Source of the DNA: Strix aluco
Lineage: Eukaryota > Chordata > Aves > Strigiformes > Strigidae
Length of the DNA stretch: 64,000 nt
Direction: 5' to 3'
Assembly (NCBI RefSeq): GCF_031877795.1
Contig: NC_133937.1
Span: 18,503,501-18,567,500 of the forward strand
In this document: positions 49,701-60,100 of the stretch, in pieces
Numbering within the stretch: the first letter of the stretch is position 1
How the letters are laid out: each line of letters starts with the position of its first letter
The notes under the pieces: model-generated
The model's database searches: none
Seen by the model: only the letters and a program-made list of their open reading frames with translations
What the model was told of the DNA's origin: nothing
Position numbers and translations under genes: made by a program

Positions 49701-52700
49701 AACCAAAAAATATAACTTGGAAATGTTTTTAAGATTGCTGTTTGGTTAATAGAAAAATACCAACTATGACCAGCTATACAGTCACTTCAGAACATGGACT
49801 ATGTTTGCTGGCATATTTATGGAAACAGACGCAAATGGATGGGTTTAGCTGAAGAAACCTAAACTTCCTTATTGGCATCAATAGAATTGTTTTAGTATTC
49901 ATTCTTGAGTGAGTAAGCACTGAGTATACTCATTCTGAATAAGAAGATCAAGTGTCTATTTGTAAACTAACTTACATTGGGTTTGTTGAAGGATGGTTAT
50001 CTTGACTTTGGGGTAGCCCGGTCCCAGATGATTCACCAGTGAATCATGGGCTTGAGAAGCTTTATGTCTGTATATATCACTAATCAAAATAATTTTAAAT
50101 ATGAATACATGAGAAAAGTTAATACAATAAAGCTGCACTTTAGTAATAAATGTAAGAATCATTTTGTATTGTTAAATTTTAGCTTAACTTTTTTACTACT
50201 CGAGGAAAGTGATTTTGATGGCAGTCTAGGGTTATCTGTCATTCCAGTTTTTTTACTCAGTTTTTATATACCAGTTAATTGTTATGTGACTGTCAATCAA
50301 GGGAGATCCAAGCATAGAACTCTTGCTAATTACAAAAAAATATTAAAATCAAACTATTCAAGACTGTCTTGAGTATCTTAAAGCACATTAAGCATAAGCA
50401 TGTTAACATGAAATATCTATGTGAAGAGTAAGCAGTAGCTGAACACAAGTAACTCTGATTTATAAATCTTGACTTACTAACCTTGAATTACTTGGTTGGA
50501 ATGCTGCACATAAGGCTAATTTAACTAATGAATGCATATTTCTCTTGTCTGACAAGGTGTTGGTTATGAGAGAGAGAGAGATATCTGTAGGTATATGTAT
50601 ATAAAAATGTAATTGTATAACCTACCATCATAGCTTATATACTATTTGAAAAACCTCTGGGTTCTGTTTGCTATGGAGCTACATGTTTTGTTGCTTGAAA
50701 ATACTTTGCTTTCGAATTCCTCTAGTTCCAATACAGCATACTTAACTTCAGCTTTTTGTAAAGGTTCAGACTGACTGTTTTAGATATATGGCAATCAAAT
50801 GCAAGTTAACATTATGCCACCATTAAGTCAGCTACAAGTTTTTAGAAATTAGGCATGTATTTTTAAGTATATGTAAGAAAAAATAACTGATTGTTCATGA
50901 CCCTATGTGTTAATTGTTCCTAATGGGGTGAAATAATGCATAATTGTTTCAATTTGCTTTGGTAGTTCAGTTAGTTTCTCCAGATAGATGAAGAAACCTC
51001 AGTTGATGTTAAAGAACCATTTCAGCACTGTATACTGGTTTTGGTTTACTGCCCTTAGAGGCTTAAAAGAAGCTATTTAATATAGCAGATATAACAGTCA
51101 GTTTATGACACATTACTCATCTGAAGAGGGAGAGGAAGGGGTGTGTGTGGGGGAGTCTCAACTGATTTTTCACGATAAACTACTGATTTGAACACAAGGA
51201 TCTAATTCATATGAAGAGCTGAGTGGTGCAGACCAGAAAATAAATTCATAACATCATCTCATAGTTTTTTGGGGTAGAAGAGCCCACATTTCTCCAGTGG
51301 TTTTATAATTTTCTAGTTGTGTATAAAGTTACTGGGACAAGATACGTAGTAGAAAAGCTTTTCAATCCTTATGTGGGATTATTTTGGGATATCCTTTTCT
51401 GCATTCATTTACCTATTTGTCATGACCTCAGGTTTGCCCAGTTATGCGGGTCATTTTTTTTGTTCAACCCTTTCTTAAGCTATCCAGTCCTAATGGAACA
51501 GTTAATTCTTACTAATACTTAGTAGTGTTTGGTCCCAGTAGCTTGGGAAAAGGATGCAGAGAGTTAGGTTGAAGGCTTAGCTGCACTTTTGCGATCTGGT
51601 AACAATGGCTAGATGTGTTTGTGAGAAAAGAGGGCATGTGCTCTTCAGCAACTGGGTCGTCATATGTCTGCCTTTTGTGGGTTTGGTCCCCCGTAAGTTT
51701 CCTTTAAAATTCCTTAATGGGATTTTTCTGATCTGTAGGACATCATGTTCATGGATCAACATGCTTCATCAAAGTTTTAAAAAAAATAACCACACTGTTT
51801 TAAATCATAGTTCCTGTTATAGAGCAACAAGGTTGGGTTTTTTTAATAAGGTCCTATATGTAGTCCTGCTTACCTTGAATACTTCGTCAGTTAAGTCTCT
51901 TGCTTGTGGAGGCTCTGAGAAAACTAGAGAGAACACAAAGGAGGGCAGCAAAAAGCAGAGTGAACTCAATTTTTAGAGTGAGTAGAGGTGACTGGATCAT
52001 AGTCTATTAATATCATCAAGGTAGTAAGATAAATGAAGAGAGGGAATTGCTTGGTCTCAGATGGTAGAAGAAAGAGCAATCGCTTAAGGCTAAGGAAGGA
52101 AAAGTTTGAACTAGATAATAAGGGTGGGGGAAAGAATGCTTTAAGCAGAGCAAGTGAACGATGTTTTGAGGAACCTAAGGAAGACTTTGAGGTACCATCA
52201 CTCCAGAAGTGTGAGATTGAAATTAGAGATGTGGCTGGTAGGTTTTGGTGTGAAAAAATCACCTAAAATTTTAGAGTCGGGCTAAGTGGCAAAGGCTGGG
52301 TTGCCTTAGCCTGTTTTTTACAGTTGTGATGTGATGCAAAGAATGACCGTGGCCTTGACTAGCTTTTTTAATGTAGTCTGTACTGCCACAGCCTGTTCAT
52401 AGAGGTTATCGGACAATGAAGGAAATGTGTGCAGGAAGGGAATGTAACAGTAAAGCAGCTTGTGATTTATACCAGCAGCTATCTGATAATTTGGTTTTGT
52501 TTTTTTTCTTTTGAAGTTAGTACAGCTTCTCAGTACTGGATGATATTGGCAGCTAGAGTATTGCAGTGATAATGATTTCATGATGCTGGAGAAAATGGCT
52601 TAAGACTATGCTTTCAAACCTTTCTGAATGATGCCCTCATGTTATAGATAATAAGGTTTGCCGTAAAAAACTGGCTTGGGACAGCAGGGAAATCTTGTGT

Positions 52701-54157
52701 TCTCTTAAAAGAAAGCTTTCAAGTATTCATATTGAAACTCAGTACAGCAATACGTCAAAATGTATTTAAAATGTGGCTTGTTCTGAGGCAGTCTCACAGT
52801 TTGTATCAACCGCAATACCATTTCTGGCAATTCAGAAAGGGCAGTTTCAAGCAGTCACTAGTGAGAGTCAATGAAATGGAACAACCTCTTAAAAGTTTTG
52901 CCTTCCTCATCTCTTCTCTTCCGCTTATAGCATGTCTTCCCCTCTCAGACCTGGTTTATCTCTGCAAGATTTGCTCTATGCATCTTTCTCTTGGGATCTG
53001 GAATATATCTCTCTCTCCTGTGATTCAATTTCCTTCTTAGAGTTTTTAAAAAAGTTCTCGTTGGGTAATTAGATGATTCTGGGACATTGGATTGTGCCAG
53101 TTTTAAAGATATGTCGCTGTTGGAGTCAGAAGGGACTGTTCTGATCATCTGACCTCCTGCATAAGATGGTTACAGAATTTCACGTAGTCATTTTTACATC
53201 TAACTTCTGTCTGAACTTCAGTAAACAGCACTTGTTGTCTGAGGTGATGATTTACTAAAATATAGTTGCTACTATACCTTGCAGTACTTAGTCAGGGAAG
53301 GCGTCAGAAAAGTCTAGGTTTTAACATAACACCTTTTTGTTTAAACACCTTTTGCATGCAGCTTCAGTGTACTGCTTTGAGATGGAGCAGGGGAAGACAC
53401 AGATCATCTGCATCCTGAATGGCTCCATTCTCTGTGGTACAGAGTAAGATGGATTATTCCATGTGCTTCTTGCTGAATTGTTTCTCCATTACAAAAGTAG
53501 TTGTTCAGAAGACAGTCCAGTGCTAGCTAATGGCTTGGAATATCCAGTCAGAATAGGAATCAGGCTTTTTTCTTTTTTTTTTTTTTCTATTAGGTATTAA
53601 AATGTGTGTGATGGAATGGCCACTTGGTGGCAAAGCTGAACAGGAAGTAAAATGTGACTCTGCTTTTCAGAAATACTTCCATTTGTCTGGCATTTGTGGG
53701 ACATTTGTGGGAAACCATCGGGATTATAAAGGCACGCTGACTTCTACCTGCAAGGCCACATTTCTGTTTGTAACTGTGTTCCTAAGTTCATACAATCATA
53801 ATGCTACTTGTGGTGCTAGTAGATTCCTTTAATCTTTGTTTGATTCCTTGAACACAAGATGTACCGAATCAATCAGCATTGTCTTCATCATAAGGTGAGT
53901 TGGGGCAATTTGAATGCCCCTTCCAGAGTCTCTAGCAGATTGAGAGACAATACTACATGAAAAAGCTTTGGTGATAAGATAAAGGGCTTAAGTGGAGTTC
54001 TGTAGTTCTCTCTCTCCCTAATATAGGTTTTGGTATTGTCCTAATGACAAAGGCACATGCTCTGTATTTTAATGAGGCAAGATGAAATATGTTAGAAAAA
54101 TGACAATAAAACCCCAAGGTAACTCTGCTAGCGAACTTATCTTTCTGGCTCTTGTTT

Positions 54158-54174
54158 AAAAAAAAAAAAAAAAA
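54158..54174 (+). repeat. A17 homopolymer
   Basis: Seventeen A residues about 85 bp before the G run. It could be a remnant poly(A) tail, but no retrocopy is recognised upstream. Confidence 0.9.
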
Positions 54175-54257
54175 GTCATTCAAATTTGTTGTATGCTTTA
54201 AGGAGGTGTGGTTTGTAGGGAGACATAATGTCATTTATCACATCAACCTAATGTATT

Positions 54258-54276
54258 GGGGGGGGGGGGGGGGGGG
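54258..54276 (+). repeat. G19 homopolymer
   Basis: Nineteen consecutive G, flanked by TATT and CAAAACC. Prone to slippage and to G-quadruplex formation; the exact length is likely variable or imperfectly assembled. Confidence 0.9.
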
Positions 54277-56787
54277 CAAAACCCTGCAAGATTTCATCTG
54301 TGTGAGCTTTTAGGTGATGCCTGGATATGATGGGAAGTGTTTCAGCATGCAGGGCACTAGGTATGCTGCCTAGAAGCTGATAATGTCTCCTTCTGACACA
54401 GCATCATAGCAAAATAAAATTATGCTATGCTTTTTCTTCAACAAGAGTTCTGACTGCGTCAGCCCCTTTTACTTCATACCCCAGGAGACAAGATTCATGT
54501 TGGCTGCAGGCTCATGAGAGAAGTGAGCAATTGGAAGAAGTAAGACATCTCTCTTGCAGCTGCATTTCAGGTGAGGTGAAGAGGTGATTCCTGACAACAC
54601 TCAATGAGGTCTCAGGCTCTCTGTGTGTTTGGAAATGTATGGACAAATTATTTTCTTTATAATATGAGAATCTCTCTGCAGTTTCACGCTGTCAAACATT
54701 CAAATTGCGTTTATTACTGAGTTTCTCTTGATTCTAAATAAGAGACTGAATTCATTCCCCCTGCTCCTTGTTCCAGCAGATCTACTTTAAGCTAATGCTA
54801 AGTCAATAAGAGCAACATTTACTTACTGCCTTGCCTTTCCCATGCCCTCACTGCATATTCTGAATGGATACACATGCATGCTATTGAAGCAAATGAGCTT
54901 TTGTTCTATTTAAAAAACAGGCCCTTTAAATTGGTTGTACAATGACAGACATTTGCAGAACATGTGGTATAAAGTAGTAATTCCTGCTACTTGAAAGCTT
55001 AGCTATGAAATCCAAAATAGTCATCCAGGATTTCTTCCATGATACCCTAATGTATCCCAGCTCTCTTTTTGCGTGCACACACACACATTTTACTTGTGGA
55101 CATGGAATTAAGAGAATTCTGTTTTTCCAACACTTTGGTGACTTAGAGGTGCCATTAATAAATAACCCAGGGGTTTATAATTCTGATTCCCTTAAAATTT
55201 TCAGTTGCTTCCATGAGTGCCTTTACAGTGATCTTTCATTCAAAGTTTCTTGCTTGGACTGTCTTGGCTATGTAAAAAAAAAGCAAGGTCAACCCAAGCT
55301 CTTCTGTAACTCATCAATTTTAATGTATTTTTGCTTGAGACAAACAGCTTTTTATGCTCAAGGTGGCAGGTACTCACCGCAGGTGTCATCCATTTCCCTT
55401 GGACCTGCTGGAAACTATTACCTCTGAACAGCTTTTCTTTCTTAAATTCCTGATTTATTGTGTGAAATAGTTTGTACAGCTCAGTACAAATAATACATCA
55501 GAGCTGTATTATTAGCTGTGATGCAAAGCAACAACTCTTTAGACATACTGTCTTTAGTGGTTTTATGTATATGTTTAGATGTTTGCTACATCTGACATAT
55601 TTAAGGGATGCCAAATACAGAAATTTTTGGTTTGGGGTTTTTGGGGGTGTCTTTTGTTTGGTTTTGTCTTTTAAACCTAGCTAATTGCTGTGATCTCAGC
55701 TATAGTGCAGTCCTACAGCTAACCTGCACTGGTAGAACTGAGGATACACTAAACAGGAGGAGACGGATGAAATTAACAGCTGGTACAAAGAGGAGCAGGA
55801 ACTACTTAGCTTTTTGCATCAGCAAAGTTGGTTTAATAGGGAGTAGTCACAAAGAATGACCAGATTAGTTTAGATGTAGTAGAGTTGTACCAATGTCTCT
55901 GCCAAGGCCAAGCCCCATCTTAAGCCTTGCATAGGGTTGGACCTATTGCTCTACACAAAGTTTGCATGGTTTGGCTGTAGTCAAAGGGCTGGGGCCTACT
56001 GTATTTGCAAAGATCAGGCCCATGGTGCAAGTGCTATTATCTCCCCATGCAGTTTTGAGGGGTGTTAGGCACTGGGCCAGGGCAGCTAGTGCTGCGGTAC
56101 CCATGGCTGTCACTGCTCCTGGCCCTTTCCCTTGTCCACTGTTGTTCAGCTGCCACGGTGGAGCAGAGAAGTTTGGCTGAATTACCTGGTGCTGGGCGCT
56201 TCCAGTAAGCCATGCCCAGGTTCTTCCTCAGGGGCAACTTATCTGCCGTCCTCCTCCACCTCTTGTCCTACCTGGGCTGGCCCTGCACCTAGGGCCTCAC
56301 CCCCGAGGTGAGAGGGCCCCCGCTGAGGGAATGGATACAGCCCCTCTCCCTGAGGGAGTGCCCGGGGAGGGCTGAGGAGCCCCTTTCACGGCGGCTGAGG
56401 AAGGCGGCCACTCCACGCCCTCAAGCTTCGCCGCCTGACAAAATGGCTCCCCCACCCGTGCTGCAGCCGGTGGGGCTTCGCCCTGCCCTGCCTCGGGGAG
56501 CGGGGCGGCCGGGGCGGCCCCGCGGAGCTCTCCATGGTGGCCGCCGGCCCTAGCCCGCCGAGGGGCCGCCGGGGGCCGGGCCGCCCGCCGCGCCGCCCCT
56601 CCTCCCCCGTGGCCCCCCAGTCCCGGCCCGACGCCCGCCCGTCCCGGGGGCGGGGGCGCGCCGCGGCGGGGCGCTCCCGGGTCCCCGCTCGACTCCCCCG
56701 GGGCGGGGGGAAAGACCCCGGAGGCGCCGGGCCACAGCCTCCGCCCCTCCCCGCGCCTCGCGGCGGAGGCGCCGCCCCGGGGAGAGC

Positions 56788-56856
56788 GGAGTTTCGCCAC
56801 GCTCCCTAACGGCCGCGCTGCCGGCGCGGCGGAGCCAGGAGTTTCGCCACGCTCCC
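56788..56856 (+). repeat. 19-bp exact direct repeat in the PPP3CB promoter
   Basis: GGAGTTTCGCCACGCTCCC occurs at 56,788-56,806 and again at 56,838-56,856, period 50, with unrelated GC-rich spacer. An exact conserved pair inside a promoter suggests a duplicated factor site or recent duplication. Confidence 0.75.
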
Positions 56857-56887
56857 GTAGTCCCCTCGTGGGGTGGCGGCGCGGTGC

Positions 56888-56986
56888 ATGCCGGGCCCGA
56901 GGCGGACTGTCCCTTCGCTGCGCGAGGAGCTGGGAGCCGCGCCTGCCGCCATGTTCCGCCGGGCCGCCGCCGCCCGGGGCCTCTAG
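56888..56986 (+). CDS. Upstream ORF in the PPP3CB 5' leader (if transcribed)
   Basis: ATG at 56,888 opens a 32-codon frame ending at TAG 56,984-56,986. An internal in-frame ATG at 56,951 has the ideal context GCCGCCATG and would give 11 codons. The stop is about 130 nt before the PPP3CB start. Translation would be expected to lower initiation at the main ATG. Whether transcripts begin upstream of 56,888 is unknown. Confidence 0.4.
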   Translation: MPGPRRTVPSLREELGAAPAAMFRRAAAARGL

Positions 56987-57115
56987 CCGCCCCCGCCCCG
57001 CCTCGCCGCCGGCCGCCGCGCGCCCCTCTCCCCGCCAGCACGCCGGCGGAGGAGGCGGACGAAGGCGTCGCCGCGCCCAGCAGCCGCCGCCGGCGGAGCC
57101 CGGCAGCGCCCAGCG

Positions 57116-57185
57116 ATGTCCGCCAAGGAGGGGAGCAAGGTGCTGCTGCTGCCGCCCCACGCCACCAGCGAGCGCGCCGTCAAGG
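57116..57185 (+). CDS. PPP3CB: PPP3CB coding exon 1 (calcineurin A beta, N-terminus)
   Basis: Catalytic subunit of the Ca2+/calmodulin-dependent Ser/Thr phosphatase calcineurin, cytosolic, acting on NFAT and other targets. Only the first 23 codons plus one base are here: MSAKEGSKVLLLPPHATSER then AVK, followed by G|GTGAGC. Calcineurin A genes end exon 1 with (R)VVK and one base of the Ala codon of AVPFPP, and the phase-1 ending here matches exactly. PPP3CB is chosen over PPP3CA and PPP3CC because mammals carry PPP3CB directly downstream of USP54 on the same strand, and this start does not resemble the PPP3CA or PPP3CC starts. Mammalian PPP3CB has a long proline run here; this one lacks it. 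Kozak: G at -3. Confidence 0.8.
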
Positions 57186-60100
57186 GTGAGCGTCCCCGCC
57201 CTGACCCACGGCCTGGCGCCGCCCGGGCCCGGGCCCGGCGGAGGAGCGGGGAACATGGCTGCCCGGCGCGGCGCGGGGGCGGCGGCCGCGACCCCCGGCG
57301 GGGCGGAGGCCGCCCCAGTGTCCGCGGGCGCCCGCGCGGGGAGGGGGCGGCCCGCCCGCGCGTGGCGGGGGTGGGGGGGTGTGCTCTGGTGCCGGGCTGC
57401 CCACGGGTAGGGGCGGGAGCGGCGTGTCCGCGGGAGGGCTGCCCGGCTCCGTGCGGAGGCGTGGGGCGCCCGCACCGGCATGGAAAGACGCGGGGTCGGC
57501 TGGGTTTGTAGGCGGGGAGGCCGAGCTGGGCGCGGGCGCAGCCTGCGGTGAGCCCCGGGGCGGGGCGGGCCGGGCCGCCTCCCGGCGCTGCCCGTGGGGC
57601 TGAGGGGCTGCGTGCCGCGCGTGGAAGCGGTGCCCGAGGCCTGCGGCCCTGGCGCATCCCGCCCAGATGCGGGGTTGGCACGGGTGTGTGTGTGTTCTGC
57701 TGGCCGGGGGCCACCGGCTTCCCCGCCTGGGGTCCGGCCCCTTCCCGCCTGGTTCGCTGCGGGGGTTTTCCTCTTGTCTGCGCAGAGGAGATCCTTGTAA
57801 TTGCAGAAGCTGACAGCGCCGAGGAAGAGGGAGTGGGAAGGTGCTGCCGCCCTTTCTTTTGGCAGCTGGTCTCCGGTTCCCAGTTCTGATGGAAAAAAAT
57901 CACCTTGATCTATTTCTTCAGGGCCTGTTTCGGTAGCACAATCTCATGGGACGCCTTTAAAAGTCGAACGTTATACTTCCCCGAAGAACAAGTAAAACGT
58001 TTTAAAGTAGATACATCTGCGTGAAACTAAGATGGTCTAGTGACCAAAATGCTGTAAAATACTAAGCTCCTTTGCTCCGGAGCACATCAAGTGTGTCATT
58101 TTAGTATTTGTGGGGAGAATAATCCTTTGCGACTAAAGTGTCCTAAATATATTCATTAGATCTAAACTGTCAGTTAAGAGGATAGCATAGGTAACACTTC
58201 AAAGAATTTCTAGGTTTTGAGTAAATTGAGTAATTTACTCAAATTACAGATGATTTTATTTTGATCTCAAAGGTTTTGATACTGAACTGTGTTTGATGGT
58301 GGCAGTGTGGACATTTGTAATAGCAGACGTGGGCTATTGGAACTCAGGGTTGTACACAAAGCAGTCTGCTTTTAAGAGTGACATTCCTAGGAACACAGTA
58401 TCTTAACTGAGTTCAAAGGGGTGGAGATCTGTTCGTTTAGTTTTTTATATAACAGGGGGTCTTGAGAAAGGAAAAGGATGTCTTTCGTCTTCAGCAGGTC
58501 TTAATTAGAGCCTTGGAATCCCATAGTATGTTTTGGAAATCGGCATGTTTTCCAGTAAGCTGGAAAGCTTTGCTCATAGTAAATTGTTACGCATTTTGGA
58601 TTGCTTAACCTGTTGATTTGTTTGAACAAATTGCAAGACTAAAAGTAGAAAATGTTAAAACTAGTCTGTTGGAAGCTTGTACTCATTAGAGCTGCTTTAA
58701 TGTATAGTGTTTAGACTTACTGATATTTTGTACCTTTACCGCAATTTGTTGTAACAAATTAAGTTTTAAAACAATGCAAGAAAACTAATGGTAAGTGGTT
58801 AGATACTTTAGAGTGTGCTGGAAATCCTGCTGATTTCCAGTCACTTGATAATTCAGCTTGTTAGATGTGACCTATGCATCTGGTTGTTTAAAATCATACT
58901 TAAGACTTGCTTCATTCTAACAGGATTACAGCCTGGGGTTGCAGTATTTGAGCCCGGGTGTGTAGGATACAGAACTATTATAAAGGTAATTAGACTTTGA
59001 TAGCCTTATCTGACATAATTACAACCAGTTAAGTGTTCATATAGCAGCATTTTTCTGTTCCTTCTGTTGACCGGTCCTGTCCATACCTATCGTGCTGAAT
59101 CATTGGCTTCTGGAGAAAGCCTGGACAGCTGTGCCAAACTGTCTGTGTTCTTGATATGAAGGACAGGGTGGTTTGGTTCCCCCCTCCCCCATTAGGTGCA
59201 GTGCAGCTGGAAATATTTTTTTTTAGACAGCAACTGTAGAGGTGCAAGATTGCAGGTTATGTCAGTGCTAAGTGGGAGTATCTATGCAACATAAATACGT
59301 TTGTTGAAACCATGTTAAAATGTGGCAACTATATCACATCCCTGTTCTCAAACAGATGTGTTGCCTCTCACATACCAAGGAATGTTCGCTGTACTCTTAC
59401 CTATTGTACAATGAATAGATTATAGATGTGGTGATAGTCTCTTAAGGTGGGCCCTCTGCTTTTGTCAAGACAACGCTGCATACCAGGGAACCCAGAAGTG
59501 GAAATGTGTGGACCAGGTGTGCTGGTTGAAACTGTTAAAACAGCAGTTCAAATGGTTGCATAACGTCTTATACTTTTAACTTCTGTAGTGCTTATGAATC
59601 ACTGTAGAAATCGCCTCTTTTTTCATAATTATCCACTTATTTATTGATAATTATTAGTGAATTAATTTACTGGAATAAAGTTTGGGGATTCTTTTTATGG
59701 TAATACTTTTTTGTGTTTGTTTTGTTTAATGTGATCCATTATAGGAGAAAAAAAAAAAGTGTAAAAGTGGTCTGAAAATGTTCCTTTTTTGTGTGCCAGC
59801 TCTGTTCCCAAGAAAAAACATCCTAGGGGCACCCAGACTTTCTGTCTCTCCTTGCTGAGACATTTCATTTGTAATGTCTCAGGTCCTTGAGAACAGCCAC
59901 AGAGAAAAATGTAGTGGTATTACCTGGTGTATCTGTGTATTTGTCCATATTTCAGCTTTTCGTGCTCTCCATATGCTAGGTCTTTTTGGGAGGAAATGTG
60001 AATTAAGGACTTAGTGTTTGCTGGTATTTGCATTGTTTCATCTCTTGCTTTTATTTTAACTTTATTTTCTTCCTCTGTATTACTGGAAGAGGGGAAAAAA

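Larger units (their letters stand above)
46336..56299. other. Intergenic region between USP54 and PPP3CB
   Basis: About 10 kb of mostly AT-rich sequence with no gene I can support on either strand. It contains a small CpG cluster with a CTCF-like motif at 46,600-46,710, an A17 run at 54,158-54,174, a G19 run at 54,258-54,276 and a short AG run near 50,568. Open frames such as 53,602-53,832 and 55,005-55,427 have no domain, start context or splice support. Confidence 0.7.
56300..57790 (+). promoter_or_regulatory. PPP3CB: CpG island / promoter of PPP3CB
   Basis: About 1.5 kb of very GC- and CpG-rich sequence spanning the 5' leader, exon 1 and start of intron 1, with many GGGGCGGGG-type Sp1 sites. 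A YY1-like GCCGCCATGTT lies at 56,945-56,955. No TATA box is obvious, typical of a broad housekeeping promoter. Long open frames on both strands, including a 394-codon minus frame, are by-products of high GC. Confidence 0.88.

Noticed and set aside
53355..53445. Exon-like stretch after a GCATGCAG acceptor-like site
   Set aside because: Only one plausible splice site, and the frame ends in a stop soon after. No family match, so it was not called.
55005..55427. 140-codon intergenic open frame upstream of PPP3CB
   Set aside because: No recognisable domain, starts in AT-rich DNA without promoter features, and contains Phe/Leu-rich chance-like composition.
57116..57185. PPP3CA or PPP3CC as the identity of the downstream gene
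   Set aside because: Their first exons contain an LSTTDRV(V/I)K ending that is absent here, and the tandem order with USP54 is that of PPP3CB.
56297..57481. 394-codon minus-strand open frame over the PPP3CB CpG island (and a 306-codon one at 56,983-57,903)
   Set aside because: Composition is Ala/Gly/Pro/Arg only, as expected from GC-rich DNA with few stops. It overlaps the real promoter and exon 1 and shows no domain.
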